Of a stretch of 64,000 nt of DNA, positions 8,352-17,672 are shown piece by piece. Origin of the DNA: Magnetospirillum sp. 64-120 (GTDB taxonomy: Bacteria > Pseudomonadota > Alphaproteobacteria > Rhodospirillales > Magnetospirillaceae). Where the stretch lies: positions 434,001-498,000 of the forward strand of contig MKVK01000014.1 of assembly GCA_001898825.1 (NCBI GenBank). Direction: 5' to 3'. Position 1 is the first letter of the stretch. Each line of letters opens with the position of its first letter. A model generated the notes under the pieces. It ran no database searches and was not told where the DNA came from. It was given only the letters and a program-made list of their open reading frames with translations. A program made the position numbers and the translations under genes.

Positions 8352-9673
8352 TCAAGAAAAAACCCGCTCGTTCCGCCGGACGGTCCAAATCCCGCCCGGC
8401 GTCGCCGCCGCGTCTGGTGGACGTCCAAATCACCGAGATCGGCGCCCGTGGCGACGGTGTCGGCCGCCTGGGGACCGATCAGGTCTTCGTCCCCTTCACC
8501 GTGCCCGGTGACCGCGTCTCCGCCCGCGTCGAAGGCAAGCGCGGCGACGGACTGGCGGCGGCGCTGGTGGAAGTGGCCGAACCCGGCCCCGGCCGCGTCG
8601 CCCCGCCCTGCCCGCAATACGGCCGCTGCGGCGGCTGCTCGCTGCAGCATCTGGATGACGGCCTTTATGGTGCCTGGAAACGCGACCTGCTGATCACCCA
8701 ACTGTCCCGCCATGGCCTGGGGGACGTCCCCATGGGCGAAATGATCCGCGTTCCCGCCGGATCGCGCCGCCGCGCCGTCTTCGCCGTGCATCGGTCGAAA
8801 ACCGTCACCCATCTGGGCTTCAACGCCCGGGCCAGCCATACGGTGGTCGACCTGGACGACTGCCTGTTGCTGGAACGCCCCATCGCCGCCTTCCTGGCCC
8901 CCTTGCGCGCCATCCTGACCGCGACGGTGCCGGCCGGCGAAGATGGCGACGTCACCGTCGCACTGACCGATAACGGACTGGACGTGCTGGTCGAACTGGA
9001 CGCCCGCCTGGACCTGTTCGACCGAGAGAAACTGGCCGCTTTCGCCGATGCCCACGATCTGGCGCGTCTGTCGTGGCGCCGTCCCGGTTCCGGCTTTGTC
9101 GAACCCATCGCCCGGCGCAAGCCGGCCGTGGTGCACTTTGCCGAAATCGGCGTCGAACCGCCGCCCGGCAACTTCCTGCAACCGACCAAGGGCGGCGAAC
9201 ACATCATCGCCCGATTGGTCACCCAAGGCGTGGATCAGGCGAAGACCGTCGCCGACCTTTATTGCGGCTGTGGCAGCTTCAGCCTGCCCTTGGTCCGCAC
9301 CGGGGCCAGCGTCCATGCGGTGGAAGGCGACGAAGCCCCTATCCGCGCCCTCGAAGCCGCCGCCAACCAATCGGGACTGAAGCTGACCACCGAAGTGCGC
9401 GACTTGGCGCGACGTCCGTTACTGGTTCACGAGCTGAAGAAATATCAGGCGGTGGTATTCGATCCGCCGCGGGCCGGCGCCCAAGCCCAGGCGGAACAAC
9501 TGGCCGAGGGCGGTCCCGCCACCGTGGTGGCGGTGTCGTGCAACCCCGCTACCCTGGCCCGCGATCTGGCGATTCTGGTCAAGGGGGGCTACCGCGTCCA
9601 ATCGGTCACCCCCATCGACCAGTTCCCCTTTACCGCCCATCTGGAAGCGGTGGCGGTACTGAAGCGGGGTTAA
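8348..9673 (+). CDS. TrmA/RlmD-family RNA 5-methyluridine methyltransferase
   Basis: The frame is open upstream, but ATG 8348, overlapping the lipoprotein stop by ATGA, gives 441 residues. A basic N-terminus and TRAM domain (~20-80) are followed by an iron-sulphur cluster motif CPQYGRCGGC (C-x5-C-x2-C) with a later ligand in DLDDCLLLE, then a class I methyltransferase domain with LYCGCGSFSLPL, FDPPRAGA, the nucleophile in SCNPATLARDL and the general base in FTAHLEAVAVL. This is the RlmD (RumA) layout, but which uridine is modified cannot be told. Coupling to a lipid transporter operon is probably incidental. Confidence 0.92.
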   Translation: MIKKKPARSAGRSKSRPASPPRLVDVQITEIGARGDGVGRLGTDQVFVPFTVPGDRVSARVEGKRGDGLAAALVEVAEPGPGRVAPPCPQYGRCGGCSLQHLDDGLYGAWKRDLLITQLSRHGLGDVPMGEMIRVPAGSRRRAVFAVHRSKTVTHLGFNARASHTVVDLDDCLLLERPIAAFLAPLRAILTATVPAGEDGDVTVALTDNGLDVLVELDARLDLFDREKLAAFADAHDLARLSWRRPGSGFVEPIARRKPAVVHFAEIGVEPPPGNFLQPTKGGEHIIARLVTQGVDQAKTVADLYCGCGSFSLPLVRTGASVHAVEGDEAPIRALEAAANQSGLKLTTEVRDLARRPLLVHELKKYQAVVFDPPRAGAQAQAEQLAEGGPATVVAVSCNPATLARDLAILVKGGYRVQSVTPIDQFPFTAHLEAVAVLKRG

Positions 9674-9718
9674 CTGGCTACGAAGAAGAACTTGGATCCC
9701 GCATCGTCTCACACAATT

Positions 9719-9831
9719 GATCATGGCCGGGCTTGACCCGGCCATCCAAGCACTTCCGAAAAATGCACTTGAAAACAAATACATAGGCGGATCGACGTGG
9801 ATGCGTGGGTCAAGCCCGCGCGTGACGATAA
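9719..9831. repeat. Dispersed palindromic repeat, copy 1
   Basis: The left part TCATGGCCGGGCTTGACCCG continues into GGCCATCCA and the right part reads GTGGATGCGTGGGTCAAGC then CCGCGCGTGACG; the two ends can pair as one long imperfect hairpin. A second, better conserved copy is at 14985-15068. The insert between the arms is longer and AT-richer here than in copy 2. It fills most of the gap between the RNA methyltransferase and the Pmp3-like gene and has no coding capacity I would defend. Confidence 0.75.
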
Positions 9832-9869
9832 ACGGTGTGGTGAGCCATATCAGACTTTTCCGCAGCCCG

Positions 9870-10067
9870 TTAAACCCGACCACCCCCCATGGCCTGGCGG
9901 ATCTTTTCGTCGGTCTTGTACTGCGACAGGGCATAGACCGACCAGATCATGGCCGGAATCCAGCCAATCAGGGTGATCTGCAGGATCAGGCAGATGATGC
10001 CGGCAATGGGGCGGCCGATGGTGAAAAACTGCAGCCAGGGCAGAAGAATAGCCAGGATCAGACGCAT
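9870..10067 (-). CDS. Pmp3/YqaE-like small membrane protein
   Basis: 65 residues, largely two hydrophobic segments separated by a short polar turn, with the spaced pattern ILLPWLQFF then GWIPAMIWSVYAL that resembles the LPP...GWIPG...HALY signature of the Pmp3/YqaE family. These proteins sit in the inner membrane and are associated with membrane potential or stress in some organisms. It is the last minus-strand gene after folC, separated by 13 bp, so it may be cotranscribed with the trp-accD-folC group. Family call is good but not certain because the motif is imperfect. Confidence 0.7.
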   Translation of the reverse strand: MRLILAILLPWLQFFTIGRPIAGIICLILQITLIGWIPAMIWSVYALSQYKTDEKIRQAMGGGRV

Positions 10068-10080
10068 GACGGGTTCCGAA

Positions 10081-11385
10081 TCAGTGGTTTTCGGCCAATA
10101 CCGTACCAGCTAGGTACAGGGAGCCGCAAATCAAGACACGGGCCGGCTGTGGGCTGGCCTTCACCAAGTCCTGGATCGCCGCCTCGACACTGGCGGATGG
10201 CTTGGCGTCCATGCAGAAATGCTTGGCCGCGCAGGCTGCCGCGTCTTCGGCCGACAGGGTCGCAGGCTCGCCGGGAATGGCCACCGTGCGAAGCGTGTGG
10301 AATCGGGTCGCCATGTGTTCCATATAGCCGTCCACATCCTTGTTGGACAGGATGCCGAACACGCCCAGCAGCGGCTTGTCGCGCCACGACCGTGCGTGTC
10401 GGGCGATGGCTTCGGCGGCGTGCGGGTTGTGGCCGCCGTCCAGATACAGTTCCCAGCCCTGGGGCAGCAAATCCACCAGGGGCCCCTGGGTCAAACGCTG
10501 CAGCCGCGCCGGCCATTGGGCACTTTTCATCCCCAGGGCAAAAGCGGCGGGGGCGATTTCCGGCAGAACCGGCGGTTTTTCGCCCCGGGTCAGCCGTTCC
10601 ATGGCGGCCAGGGCCATGCCGGCATTGCGCATCTGGAAGGCGCCCACCAAGGACGGCGCCGGCAGCGTCATCTCCAGCCCGACGCCCTTGTAAAGAACAC
10701 CGCCATCGGTGGTGGCGCGGACGAAGAAATCCTTGCCTTCCTTGATCAGCGGAACGCCCATTTCCAGGGACCGGGCTTCCAGCACCTTGGTGACCTTGCG
10801 GCTTTGATCGGCGACCACACAGGCGACGCCGCGCTTCATGATGCCGGCTTTTTCCGCCGCGATGGCCTCGATGCGGCCGCCCAGGAAGCTTTCGTGATCC
10901 ATGGCGATGGGGGTCAGCATGGTCAGGGCCGGGCGTTCCACCACGTTGGTGGCGTCAAGCCGACCGCCCAGACCAGTTTCCAGGATCACCAGATCGGCCG
11001 GGTTACGCGAAAAGGCCAGGAAGGCGGCGGCCGTGGTGATCTCGAAGAAAGTGATGGGATCACCCCCATTCACCGCCTCGATCTCTTCCAACAGCGCCAG
11101 CAGCGCCGCGTCTTCGATGATTTGCCCGCCCACTCGGATACGTTCGGCAAAGCGCACCAGATGAGGCGAGGTATAGACATGGGTGCGCAGGCCCGCCGCC
11201 TCGGCGAAGGCGCGCAGGAACGCCACGGTCGAGCCCTTGCCGTTGGTGCCGGCCACATGGACCACCGGCGGCAGCTTGTTCTGCGGATGGCCCAGCTTGT
11301 CCAGCAGCGTCAGCACCCGGTCCAAGGACAGGTCGATGACCTTGGGATGCAGTTGCGACAGACGCTGCAGGACGGCGTCGACCAT
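10081..11385 (-). CDS. folC: Bifunctional folylpolyglutamate/dihydrofolate synthase
   Basis: 434 residues of the Mur-ligase fold. The P-loop VAGTNGKGSTVAFLR is near residue 45, followed by the family marker YTSPHLVRFAERI and the C-terminal ligase domain with LYLDGGHNPHAAE. It adds glutamate to dihydropteroate and folates in the cytosol. It starts 3 bp after the accD stop, the usual accD-folC pairing in proteobacteria. Confidence 0.97.
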   Translation of the reverse strand: MVDAVLQRLSQLHPKVIDLSLDRVLTLLDKLGHPQNKLPPVVHVAGTNGKGSTVAFLRAFAEAAGLRTHVYTSPHLVRFAERIRVGGQIIEDAALLALLEEIEAVNGGDPITFFEITTAAAFLAFSRNPADLVILETGLGGRLDATNVVERPALTMLTPIAMDHESFLGGRIEAIAAEKAGIMKRGVACVVADQSRKVTKVLEARSLEMGVPLIKEGKDFFVRATTDGGVLYKGVGLEMTLPAPSLVGAFQMRNAGMALAAMERLTRGEKPPVLPEIAPAAFALGMKSAQWPARLQRLTQGPLVDLLPQGWELYLDGGHNPHAAEAIARHARSWRDKPLLGVFGILSNKDVDGYMEHMATRFHTLRTVAIPGEPATLSAEDAAACAAKHFCMDAKPSASVEAAIQDLVKASPQPARVLICGSLYLAGTVLAENH

Positions 11386-11388
11386 GGG

Positions 11389-12309
11389 TTACATCCTTGC
11401 TGCGGCTTCCGGGTCGTAATCGGGGGTGTCCACCGGCAGCATCACCAGATCGCCGGCCGGCGCCCGGTTGCGCAGCAGGGAAATCACCCGGCCCAAGGTG
11501 TCGCGCAAATCCTTGCGATGCACCACCATGTCGATCATGCCGTGTTCCAGCAGGTATTCGGCGCGCTGGAAGCCTTCCGGCAGCTTTTCGCGGATGGTGC
11601 TTTCGATGACGCGGGCGCCGGCGAAACCGATGATGCAGCCCGGCTCGGCGATGGCGATGTCACCCAGCATGGCGAAGCTGGCGGACACGCCGCCGGTGGT
11701 GGGATCGGTCAGCAGCACGATGTAGGGCAGGCGCTTTTCCTTGACCTTGTCCACCGCCACGGTGGTGCGCGCCATCTGCATCAAGGACAAGATGCCTTCC
11801 TGCATGCGGGCCCCGCCCGAAGCCGGAATGACGATCAGGGGCGCGTCCTGCAGCACCGCCAGTTCGGCGGCGGCGACGATGCCCTCGCCCACGGCGACAC
11901 CCATGGAACCGCCCTGGAAGTCGAAATTAAAGGCGGCGATGACCACGTTCTGACCGCCGCAACGGCCATGGCCGACGACGATGGCGTCCTGTTCGCCGGT
12001 CTTGGCGCGGGTGTCCTTCAAGCGGTCGGTGTAACGCTTCTGATCCTTGAACTTCAACGGATCGTCGGAGATCTTCGGCAGTTCGATGCGGGTGTACTTG
12101 CCGTCGTCGAACAGCATTTCCAGACGCTTCTTCACCGACAGGCGCAGGTGGTGGCCGCAATGCTGGCAAACCGACAGCGCCTTTTCCAGGTCGCGATGGA
12201 AGATCATGTGACCGCAGCTGGGGCATTTGTGCCACAGGTTGTCCGGCACTTCCTTGGGCCGCACCAGGGCCTGCAGCTTGGGGCGGACGTAATTGGTCAA
12301 CCAGTTCAT
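11389..12309 (-). CDS. accD: Acetyl-CoA carboxylase carboxyltransferase subunit beta
   Basis: 306 residues with an N-terminal four-cysteine zinc finger (CPSCGHMIFH... then CQHCGHHLRL, ~29-52) and the crotonase-fold carboxyltransferase core (GGSMGVAVGEGI, ASGGARMQEG, LTDPTTGGVSASFA). With AccA it transfers the carboxyl group from biotin to acetyl-CoA for fatty acid synthesis. It lies 18 bp downstream of trpA and 3 bp upstream of folC, a conserved alphaproteobacterial arrangement. Confidence 0.97.
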   Translation of the reverse strand: MNWLTNYVRPKLQALVRPKEVPDNLWHKCPSCGHMIFHRDLEKALSVCQHCGHHLRLSVKKRLEMLFDDGKYTRIELPKISDDPLKFKDQKRYTDRLKDTRAKTGEQDAIVVGHGRCGGQNVVIAAFNFDFQGGSMGVAVGEGIVAAAELAVLQDAPLIVIPASGGARMQEGILSLMQMARTTVAVDKVKEKRLPYIVLLTDPTTGGVSASFAMLGDIAIAEPGCIIGFAGARVIESTIREKLPEGFQRAEYLLEHGMIDMVVHRKDLRDTLGRVISLLRNRAPAGDLVMLPVDTPDYDPEAAARM

Positions 12310-12327
12310 GGCAAGAAGTCCTTTTCG

Positions 12328-13140
12328 TTAACCGCGGGCGCCGCGCACGCCGGCGGCCAGGTCGCGGACCAGGGCCAGGGCGGCCTGGGCCGGATTTTCA
12401 CCCCGCGCCTTGGCGTCGGCGGCGGCTTGGACGATGGCCGAGCCGACCACGGCGCCATCGGCCAGACGCGCCACTTCGGCGGCCTGTTCCGGGGTCTTGA
12501 TACCGAAACCGACGCAAACCGGCAACGGCGTATGCTTCTTGATGCGGGAAACCGCGTCACCGATGGCGGTGGCGCTGGCCGAGGCGGTGCCGGTGATGCC
12601 GGCGATCGAGACGTAATAGACGAAGCCCGACGCGTTGCCGACGATGGTCGGCAGGCGGGCGTCGTCGCTGGTCGGCGTGGTCAGGAAGATGAAGTCGATA
12701 CCGTTGGCCCGGCAATGGGGCAGCAACTCGTCGGCTTCTTCCGGCGGCAGGTCGACGATGATCAGGGCGTCGATACCGGCGCGGGCCGCGTCGGCGCAGA
12801 ACTTTTCCGGTCCCCAGGAATAGATGGGGTTGTAATAGCCCATCAACACCACCGGGGTTTCGTTGTCGCCCTGGCGGAAAGTGCTGATCATTTCCAGCAC
12901 GCCTTTCAGCGTGCCGCCGGCTTCCAAGGCCCGTTGGGCGGCGTATTGGATCGCCGGGCCGTCGGCCATGGGATCGGTGAACGGCATGCCGAATTCGATG
13001 ATGTCGGCCCCCGCCCCCGGCAAGCCGTTCAGCAATTCCTGGCTGGTCGTCCGATCCGGGTCGAACGCCATGGAATAGGTCACCAGCGCCGCCCGCTTCT
13101 CGGCCGCCAGCTTGGCGAAACGCGCTTCCATGCGGCTCAT
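12328..13140 (-). CDS. trpA: Tryptophan synthase alpha chain
   Basis: The open frame runs upstream through trpB, but ATG 13140 ([11 protein letters not shown]), overlapping the trpB stop by one base, gives a normal 270-residue protein. Catalytic glutamate in [18 protein letters not shown] and aspartate in [12 protein letters not shown] are both present, as is the phosphate-binding [13 protein letters not shown]. It cleaves indole-3-glycerol phosphate and passes indole to TrpB. Followed by accD after 18 bp. Confidence 0.97.
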   Translation of the reverse strand: MSRMEARFAKLAAEKRAALVTYSMAFDPDRTTSQELLNGLPGAGADIIEFGMPFTDPMADGPAIQYAAQRALEAGGTLKGVLEMISTFRQGDNETPVVLMGYYNPIYSWGPEKFCADAARAGIDALIIVDLPPEEADELLPHCRANGIDFIFLTTPTSDDARLPTIVGNASGFVYYVSIAGITGTASASATAIGDAVSRIKKHTPLPVCVGFGIKTPEQAAEVARLADGAVVGSAIVQAAADAKARGENPAQAALALVRDLAAGVRGARG

Positions 13141-14360
13141 TACAGCAATCCCCCGAAAGTGTCGCCGAGCGCGCGCGCCACCGTGTTGACGTCCTTGTCG
13201 CCACGTCCCGACATGTTGATCACCATCAGATGGTCCTTGGGAAGCGTTCCGGCGATCTTGGCGGCATGGGCCAGGGCATGGCTGGATTCCAAGGCCGGGA
13301 TGATGCCTTCCAGGCGGGTGACCTGCTGGAAGGCGGCCAGCGCCTCGTCGTCGGTGACCCACACATATTCGACGCGGCCGGTATCGTGCAGCCACGAATG
13401 CTCGGGCCCGATGCCGGGATAATCCAGGCCGGCGGAAATGGAGTGCGCCTCTTGAATCTGACCGTCGCCATCCTGCAACAGATAGGTGCGGTTGCCGTGC
13501 AGCACGCCGGGGCGGCCACCGGTCAAGGACGCCGCGTGCAGCTTGTCCAGGCCGTGACCGCCGGCTTCGACGCCGATGATGCGGATGGACGCGTCGTCCA
13601 AGAAGGGATGGAACAAGCCCATGGCGTTGGAACCGCCGCCGATGCAGGCGACCAGACTGTCGGGCAGCCGGCCTTCGGCTTCCAGCATCTGGGCGCGGAC
13701 TTCGTCGCCGATGACAGATTGGAAATCGCGCACCATGGCCGGGAACGGATGCGGCCCCGCCACCGTGCCGATCAGGTAATAGGTGTCGGCGACATTGGTC
13801 ACCCAGTCGCGCAAGGCGTCGTTCATGGCGTCCTTCAAGGTCGCCGCCCCCGAGGTGACGGGCCGGACCTCGGCGCCCAGCAGCTTCATGCGATAGACGT
13901 TGGGGGCTTGGCGCTCGATGTCGGTGGCGCCCATGTAGATGACGCATTTCAGGCCGAACAGGGCGCACACCGTGGCGGTGGCGACGCCGTGCTGGCCAGC
14001 GCCGGTCTCGGCGATGATGCGCTGTTTGCCCATGCGCTTGGCCAGCAGGATCTGGCCGATGCAGTTGTTGATCTTGTGGGCGCCGGTATGGTTCAGGTCT
14101 TCGCGCTTCAGGAAGATCTTGGCGCCGCCATAGGCCTCGGTCAGGCGCGGCGCGAAATACAGCGGGTTGGGACGGCCCACATATTGCTTCAACAGCATAC
14201 GGAACTCGGCCTGGAACGCCGGGTCGTCCTTGGCCTCGGCATAGGCCTTTTCCACTGACAAAATCAGCGGCATCAGGGTTTCGGCCACATAGCGGCCACC
14301 GAAAATACCGAAATGGCCGCGCTCGTCCGGGCCGGCGCGGTAGGTGTTCAAGCTGGTCAT
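13140..14360 (-). CDS. trpB: Tryptophan synthase beta chain
   Basis: The frame could begin at 14465, but ATG 14360 ([15 protein letters not shown]) matches the usual family start and gives 406 residues. PLP lysine in [13 protein letters not shown], phosphate loop [10 protein letters not shown] and the indole-tunnel region [12 protein letters not shown] are all intact. It joins serine with indole from TrpA. First gene of the minus-strand trpB-trpA-accD-folC group; trpF is not next to it in this window. The 187 bp upstream to the divergent cytochrome gene should hold its promoter; I could not pick one with confidence. Confidence 0.97.
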   Translation of the reverse strand: MTSLNTYRAGPDERGHFGIFGGRYVAETLMPLILSVEKAYAEAKDDPAFQAEFRMLLKQYVGRPNPLYFAPRLTEAYGGAKIFLKREDLNHTGAHKINNCIGQILLAKRMGKQRIIAETGAGQHGVATATVCALFGLKCVIYMGATDIERQAPNVYRMKLLGAEVRPVTSGAATLKDAMNDALRDWVTNVADTYYLIGTVAGPHPFPAMVRDFQSVIGDEVRAQMLEAEGRLPDSLVACIGGGSNAMGLFHPFLDDASIRIIGVEAGGHGLDKLHAASLTGGRPGVLHGNRTYLLQDGDGQIQEAHSISAGLDYPGIGPEHSWLHDTGRVEYVWVTDDEALAAFQQVTRLEGIIPALESSHALAHAAKIAGTLPKDHLMVINMSGRGDKDVNTVARALGDTFGGLL

Positions 14361-14547
14361 CCCAATCCATCCAACCAAGGCGGGGGCGCTAATAAAGCAT
14401 GAAGCGTCGCCGGGGGGGAGGATTTTGTTGCCAGCGCGAAATACCCCTTTGCGCAGCAGGCCCATTTGCTGGGGACGAGTGCCTGAAACTGGAGTAATAT
14501 CAACAAAGGGACGTAATTCACTAAACTAGGGACAGGGGAGAACACCC

Positions 14548-14919
14548 ATGAAGAAATCCATCCTTTTGGCCGCTGTTTTGGCCGCCTTCGCCACCCCCGC
14601 CTTGGCCAAGGAAGAGCCGGTGAGCTTTTCCGAGGACATCCAGCCGATCCTGCAGGTCCGCTGCACCGTCTGCCACCAGCCGGGCGGCGACGGCCTGGAA
14701 AAGAGCGGCCTGGACATGACGTCCTATGAAGGGCTGATGAAGGGCACCAAGCACGGCCCGATGATCACCCCCGGTGACCCGGTGACCAGCAATCTGGTGG
14801 TTCTGCTGGACGGCAAGGCCGACAAGTCGCTGCAGATGCCGCACGGCAAGAAGAAGCTCAGCACCTGCGACCGCGACCTGATCCGCAAGTGGATCAAGCA
14901 GGGCGCCAAGAACAACTGA
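14548..14919 (+). CDS. Secreted mono-haem c-type cytochrome-domain protein
   Basis: 123 residues: a Sec signal peptide ending at about ATPALAKEE, then a ~100-residue domain with one haem-binding motif, RCTVCHQPGG (CxxCH ~43-47). The following DGLEKSGLDMTSYEGLMKG and PHGKKKLS...IRKWIKQGAKNN match the small PSCyt1-like cytochrome c domain often found in periplasmic proteins. It stands alone between divergent trpB and convergent prfC, has a GGGGAG-type ribosome site and ends in its own terminator. Electron partners are not evident. Confidence 0.85.
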   Translation: MKKSILLAAVLAAFATPALAKEEPVSFSEDIQPILQVRCTVCHQPGGDGLEKSGLDMTSYEGLMKGTKHGPMITPGDPVTSNLVVLLDGKADKSLQMPHGKKKLSTCDRDLIRKWIKQGAKNN

Positions 14920-14941
14920 TTTCCCAAGGGCGGGAAGCGAA

Positions 14942-14974
14942 AGGCCGGTTCGGGAGGGAACCGGCCTTTTTGTT
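14942..14974 (+). terminator. Rho-independent terminator after cytochrome gene
   Basis: The stem AGGCCGGTTC / GAACCGGCCTT with a short GGGAGG loop is followed by TTTTTG. It is about 20 bp past the cytochrome stop codon. Confidence 0.88.
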
Positions 14975-14984
14975 TGTGCGTTTC

Positions 14985-15068
14985 CCGTCATGGCCGGGCT
15001 TGACCCGGCCATCCATGTCTTCCCGGCGGCTCCACGTGGATGCGCGGATCAAGTCCGCGCATGACGGC
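14985..15068. repeat. Dispersed palindromic repeat, copy 2
   Basis: CGTCATGGCCGGGCTTGACC at the left and CGCGGATCAAGTCCGCGCAT then GACGG at the right can pair over most of their length. Copy 1 is at 9719-9831. It lies between the cytochrome terminator and the 3' end of prfC, so it would also be in the 3' end of a prfC transcript. Repeats of this design (short, non-coding, intergenic, inverted) occur many times per genome in alphaproteobacteria. Confidence 0.8.
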
Positions 15069-15075
15069 TTAACAC

Positions 15076-16662
15076 TTAGTGTTGCTCGCGGGTCGCGGTG
15101 AAGCGGACCAGCGGATAATCCTGCTGGGCGCGGCCCAGTTGCCAGGTGTTGCGGGCCAGATAGACCGCCGCCCCTTCCCGGTCCTCGGCCATGTTGGACT
15201 TGTGGACCAGGGCGAACTTTTCCATTTCCTTGGCGTCGTCGCAGGCCACCCAGCGGGCGGTGACGAAACCGCCATCCTCGAAACCGGCCTTGATGCCGTA
15301 TTCCGCCTCGATGCGGGTGGTCAGCACGTCGAACTGCAAGGGACCCACGACGCCGACGATCCAGGTCGAGCCGTCCACCGGTTTGAACACCTGGGACACG
15401 CCTTCTTCGGCCAGATCATCCAACGCCTTGCGCAGTTGCTTGGCCTTCATGGGGTCGTCCAGACGCACGCGGCGCAGAACTTCCGGGGCGAAGGTGGGAA
15501 TGCCCAGGAAGTTCATGTCCTCGGCTTCGCTCAGCGTGTCGCCGATGCGCAATTGCCCATGGTTGGGAATGCCCATGATGTCGCCAGGAAAGGCTTCTTC
15601 CGCCAGTTCGCGGCTTTGCGCCAAAAAGAACACTGGATTGACCAGGGCCATCTGCTTGCCCGAGCGCACGTGCTTCAGCTTCATGCCGCGCTTGAAGCGG
15701 CCCGAGCAGATGCGGAAAAAAGCGATGCGGTCGCGGTGGTTGGGGTCCATGTTGGCCTGGATCTTGAAGACGAAGCCGGCGACCTTTTCCTCGGTGGGCT
15801 CCACCACCCGCTTGTCGGTCTTGCGTGCCAACGGGCTGGGGGCCAGACGACCGATACCGCGCAGCAGCTGGGCGACGCCGAAGGTCTTCAACGCCGAGCC
15901 GAAGAACACCGGGGTCAGGTGACCGGCCAAAAAGCTTTCCAGGTCGAATTCCGGATAGCCGCCGCGCACCAGTTCCACTTCCTCGCGCAGGCGTTCGGCC
16001 GCCGCCTTGCCCACCGCCTCGTCCAGCTTGGGGCTGTCCAGCGGCGCGTCCACGGCGTTTTCGACGATATGGTCGCCGCGGCCGGGATCGAACATGATGA
16101 CCCGGTCGTTGACCAGGTCATAGACGCCCTTCAGATCGCGGCCCATGCCGATGGGCCAGGTCACCGGCGCCACGTCCAGCGCCAGGGTCTTCTCCACCTC
16201 GTCCAGCAGGTCGATGGGTTCGCGGCCTTCGCGGTCCACCTTGTTGATGAAGGTGACGATGGGCATGTCGCGCATGCGGCACACTTCGAACAGCTTCAAG
16301 GTCTGGGTTTCGATGCCCTTGGCGGCGTCCAGCACCATCACCGCCGAATCGACGGCGGTCAGGGTGCGATAGGTGTCTTCGGAAAAGTCTTCGTGACCCG
16401 GCGTGTCCAGCAGGTTGTAGGACAGGCCTTCATGCTCGAAGCTCATCACCGAGGCCGACACCGAGATGCCGCGTTCCTTTTCGATGGCCATCCAGTCCGA
16501 CCGGGTGCGCCGCTGTTCGCCGCGCGCACGCACGGCGCCGGCCATCTGAATGGCGCCGCCGAACATCAGCAGCTTTTCCGTCAGCGTGGTCTTACCCGCG
16601 TCGGGGTGGGAGATGATGGCGAAGGTACGGCGCAGGGCCGTTTCTTGAGCGAGCGAAGTCAT
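15076..16662 (-). CDS. prfC: Peptide chain release factor 3
   Basis: 528 residues, a translational GTPase that recycles RF1/RF2. G-motifs: HPDAGKTTLTEKLL (G1), RGISVSASVMSF (G2), LDTPGHEDFSEDTYR (G3) and FINKVDREGREPIDLLDE (G4). The RF3-specific middle and C-terminal regions (VGVVGPLQFDVLTTRIEAEY) are present, which separates it from EF-G and LepA. Start ATG 16662. It is a single gene between a repeat and the AraC regulator. Confidence 0.97.
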   Translation of the reverse strand: MTSLAQETALRRTFAIISHPDAGKTTLTEKLLMFGGAIQMAGAVRARGEQRRTRSDWMAIEKERGISVSASVMSFEHEGLSYNLLDTPGHEDFSEDTYRTLTAVDSAVMVLDAAKGIETQTLKLFEVCRMRDMPIVTFINKVDREGREPIDLLDEVEKTLALDVAPVTWPIGMGRDLKGVYDLVNDRVIMFDPGRGDHIVENAVDAPLDSPKLDEAVGKAAAERLREEVELVRGGYPEFDLESFLAGHLTPVFFGSALKTFGVAQLLRGIGRLAPSPLARKTDKRVVEPTEEKVAGFVFKIQANMDPNHRDRIAFFRICSGRFKRGMKLKHVRSGKQMALVNPVFFLAQSRELAEEAFPGDIMGIPNHGQLRIGDTLSEAEDMNFLGIPTFAPEVLRRVRLDDPMKAKQLRKALDDLAEEGVSQVFKPVDGSTWIVGVVGPLQFDVLTTRIEAEYGIKAGFEDGGFVTARWVACDDAKEMEKFALVHKSNMAEDREGAAVYLARNTWQLGRAQQDYPLVRFTATREQH

Positions 16663-16700
16663 GGGGCGTTTTTTCCCCGGATCGCCGATAAAATCAAGAA

Positions 16701-17588
16701 CTATGCGTCGCCGTTGCCGGCCAGTGGCAGCAGCAACACGGATTGCGCCTCGGCCTCGGGCACATCTGGGTAAAAACTCAGTCTTTGCAGGTAAAGCGGG
16801 TAATCCCGCAAAGTCTCGCCGCTGCCCGGCAGCCAGACGGCGTAAAGCAGTTGCGCCGCCTGGCGCAGACTGTCGTCACCGCCGGTGAAGGCCAGGCTGG
16901 CACAGCGCCCGGCCGGGATCAGGCCAGGAACCACGCCATAAGGGTTGGCGGTCACCGGACGCGTGCAGGCGGCGCAAAGATCCAGCCGGAAATCCTGGGC
17001 GGCCACCGCGTCCGGATCGTCGTGAAAGATGTTGTAGGTGGCGGAAACACGCGGCGGCAATCCCGCGTCTTTCCGCCACTGGATGAAACGGCGCAGGCTG
17101 TCGCCAAGGGTCGCGGGATCGCCGTGGTGACGTAACAGGGCGACGGGAATTTCGGGACCGGTGACCACCCGCACCGCGTCGGTGGCCAGCGATGATTGGC
17201 TGACCGATTGCCGCCCCTGTTGCATCCTTTGCCCGACAGCCTCTAACGTCGACCAGTCGGGATGGCGCCGGAAACGGCTGGGCGCCATGCCGAAATGACG
17301 CCGAAACGCCCGGGAAAAGGCCTCCAGGCTGTCATAGCCGCAATCCAGGGCCACCTCGGTGACGCTTCGCCCACGTCGATAGGCCAGCCAATGCGCAGCC
17401 CGCGTCATCCGCGCCAATTGCACATAGCCATGGACAGACAAGCCCAGCACGGCGGAAAATTGCCGATGGAAATGGAATTTTGAAAAACCCGCCAATCGGC
17501 ACAGGGTTGCGACACTCAAATCGCCGTCCAGATTAGCGTCGATGTATTCGACGACCTTGCCCAGGCGTTCTTCGCAGGATGTGGTCAC
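16701..17588 (-). CDS. AraC-family regulator with GyrI-like effector domain
   Basis: 295 residues. The N-terminal ~110 residues form the two helix-turn-helix units of AraC proteins (LSVATLCRLAGFSKFHFHRQF and VTEVALDCGYDSLEAFSRAFRRHFG). The C-terminal ~150 residues are a GyrI-like small-molecule binding domain, as in Rob and SbmC. With the DNA-binding part first, this is the Rob/SoxS-like layout associated with multidrug or stress responses. It is divergent from a small ribbon-helix-helix gene across an 84-bp gap; the effector and targets are unknown. Confidence 0.9.
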   Translation of the reverse strand: MTTSCEERLGKVVEYIDANLDGDLSVATLCRLAGFSKFHFHRQFSAVLGLSVHGYVQLARMTRAAHWLAYRRGRSVTEVALDCGYDSLEAFSRAFRRHFGMAPSRFRRHPDWSTLEAVGQRMQQGRQSVSQSSLATDAVRVVTGPEIPVALLRHHGDPATLGDSLRRFIQWRKDAGLPPRVSATYNIFHDDPDAVAAQDFRLDLCAACTRPVTANPYGVVPGLIPAGRCASLAFTGGDDSLRQAAQLLYAVWLPGSGETLRDYPLYLQRLSFYPDVPEAEAQSVLLLPLAGNGDA

Positions 17589-17672
17589 TGGCGTCTCCCG
17601 TGTTCAGGTGCCATGTTAACCAAGCGGTGGCGACGACGCTTGACCGAACGTGCCAAATTGAAGGAACGCCCC

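Noticed and set aside
10219-13422. A 1,067-codon plus-strand frame opposite folC, accD and trpA
   Set aside because: Shadow of three well-conserved housekeeping genes; composition is Gln/His/Gly-rich without motifs.
14361-14465. N-terminal extension of trpB by 35 residues
   Set aside because: The extra segment is not part of the TrpB family, and the ATG at 14360 gives the normal start and length.
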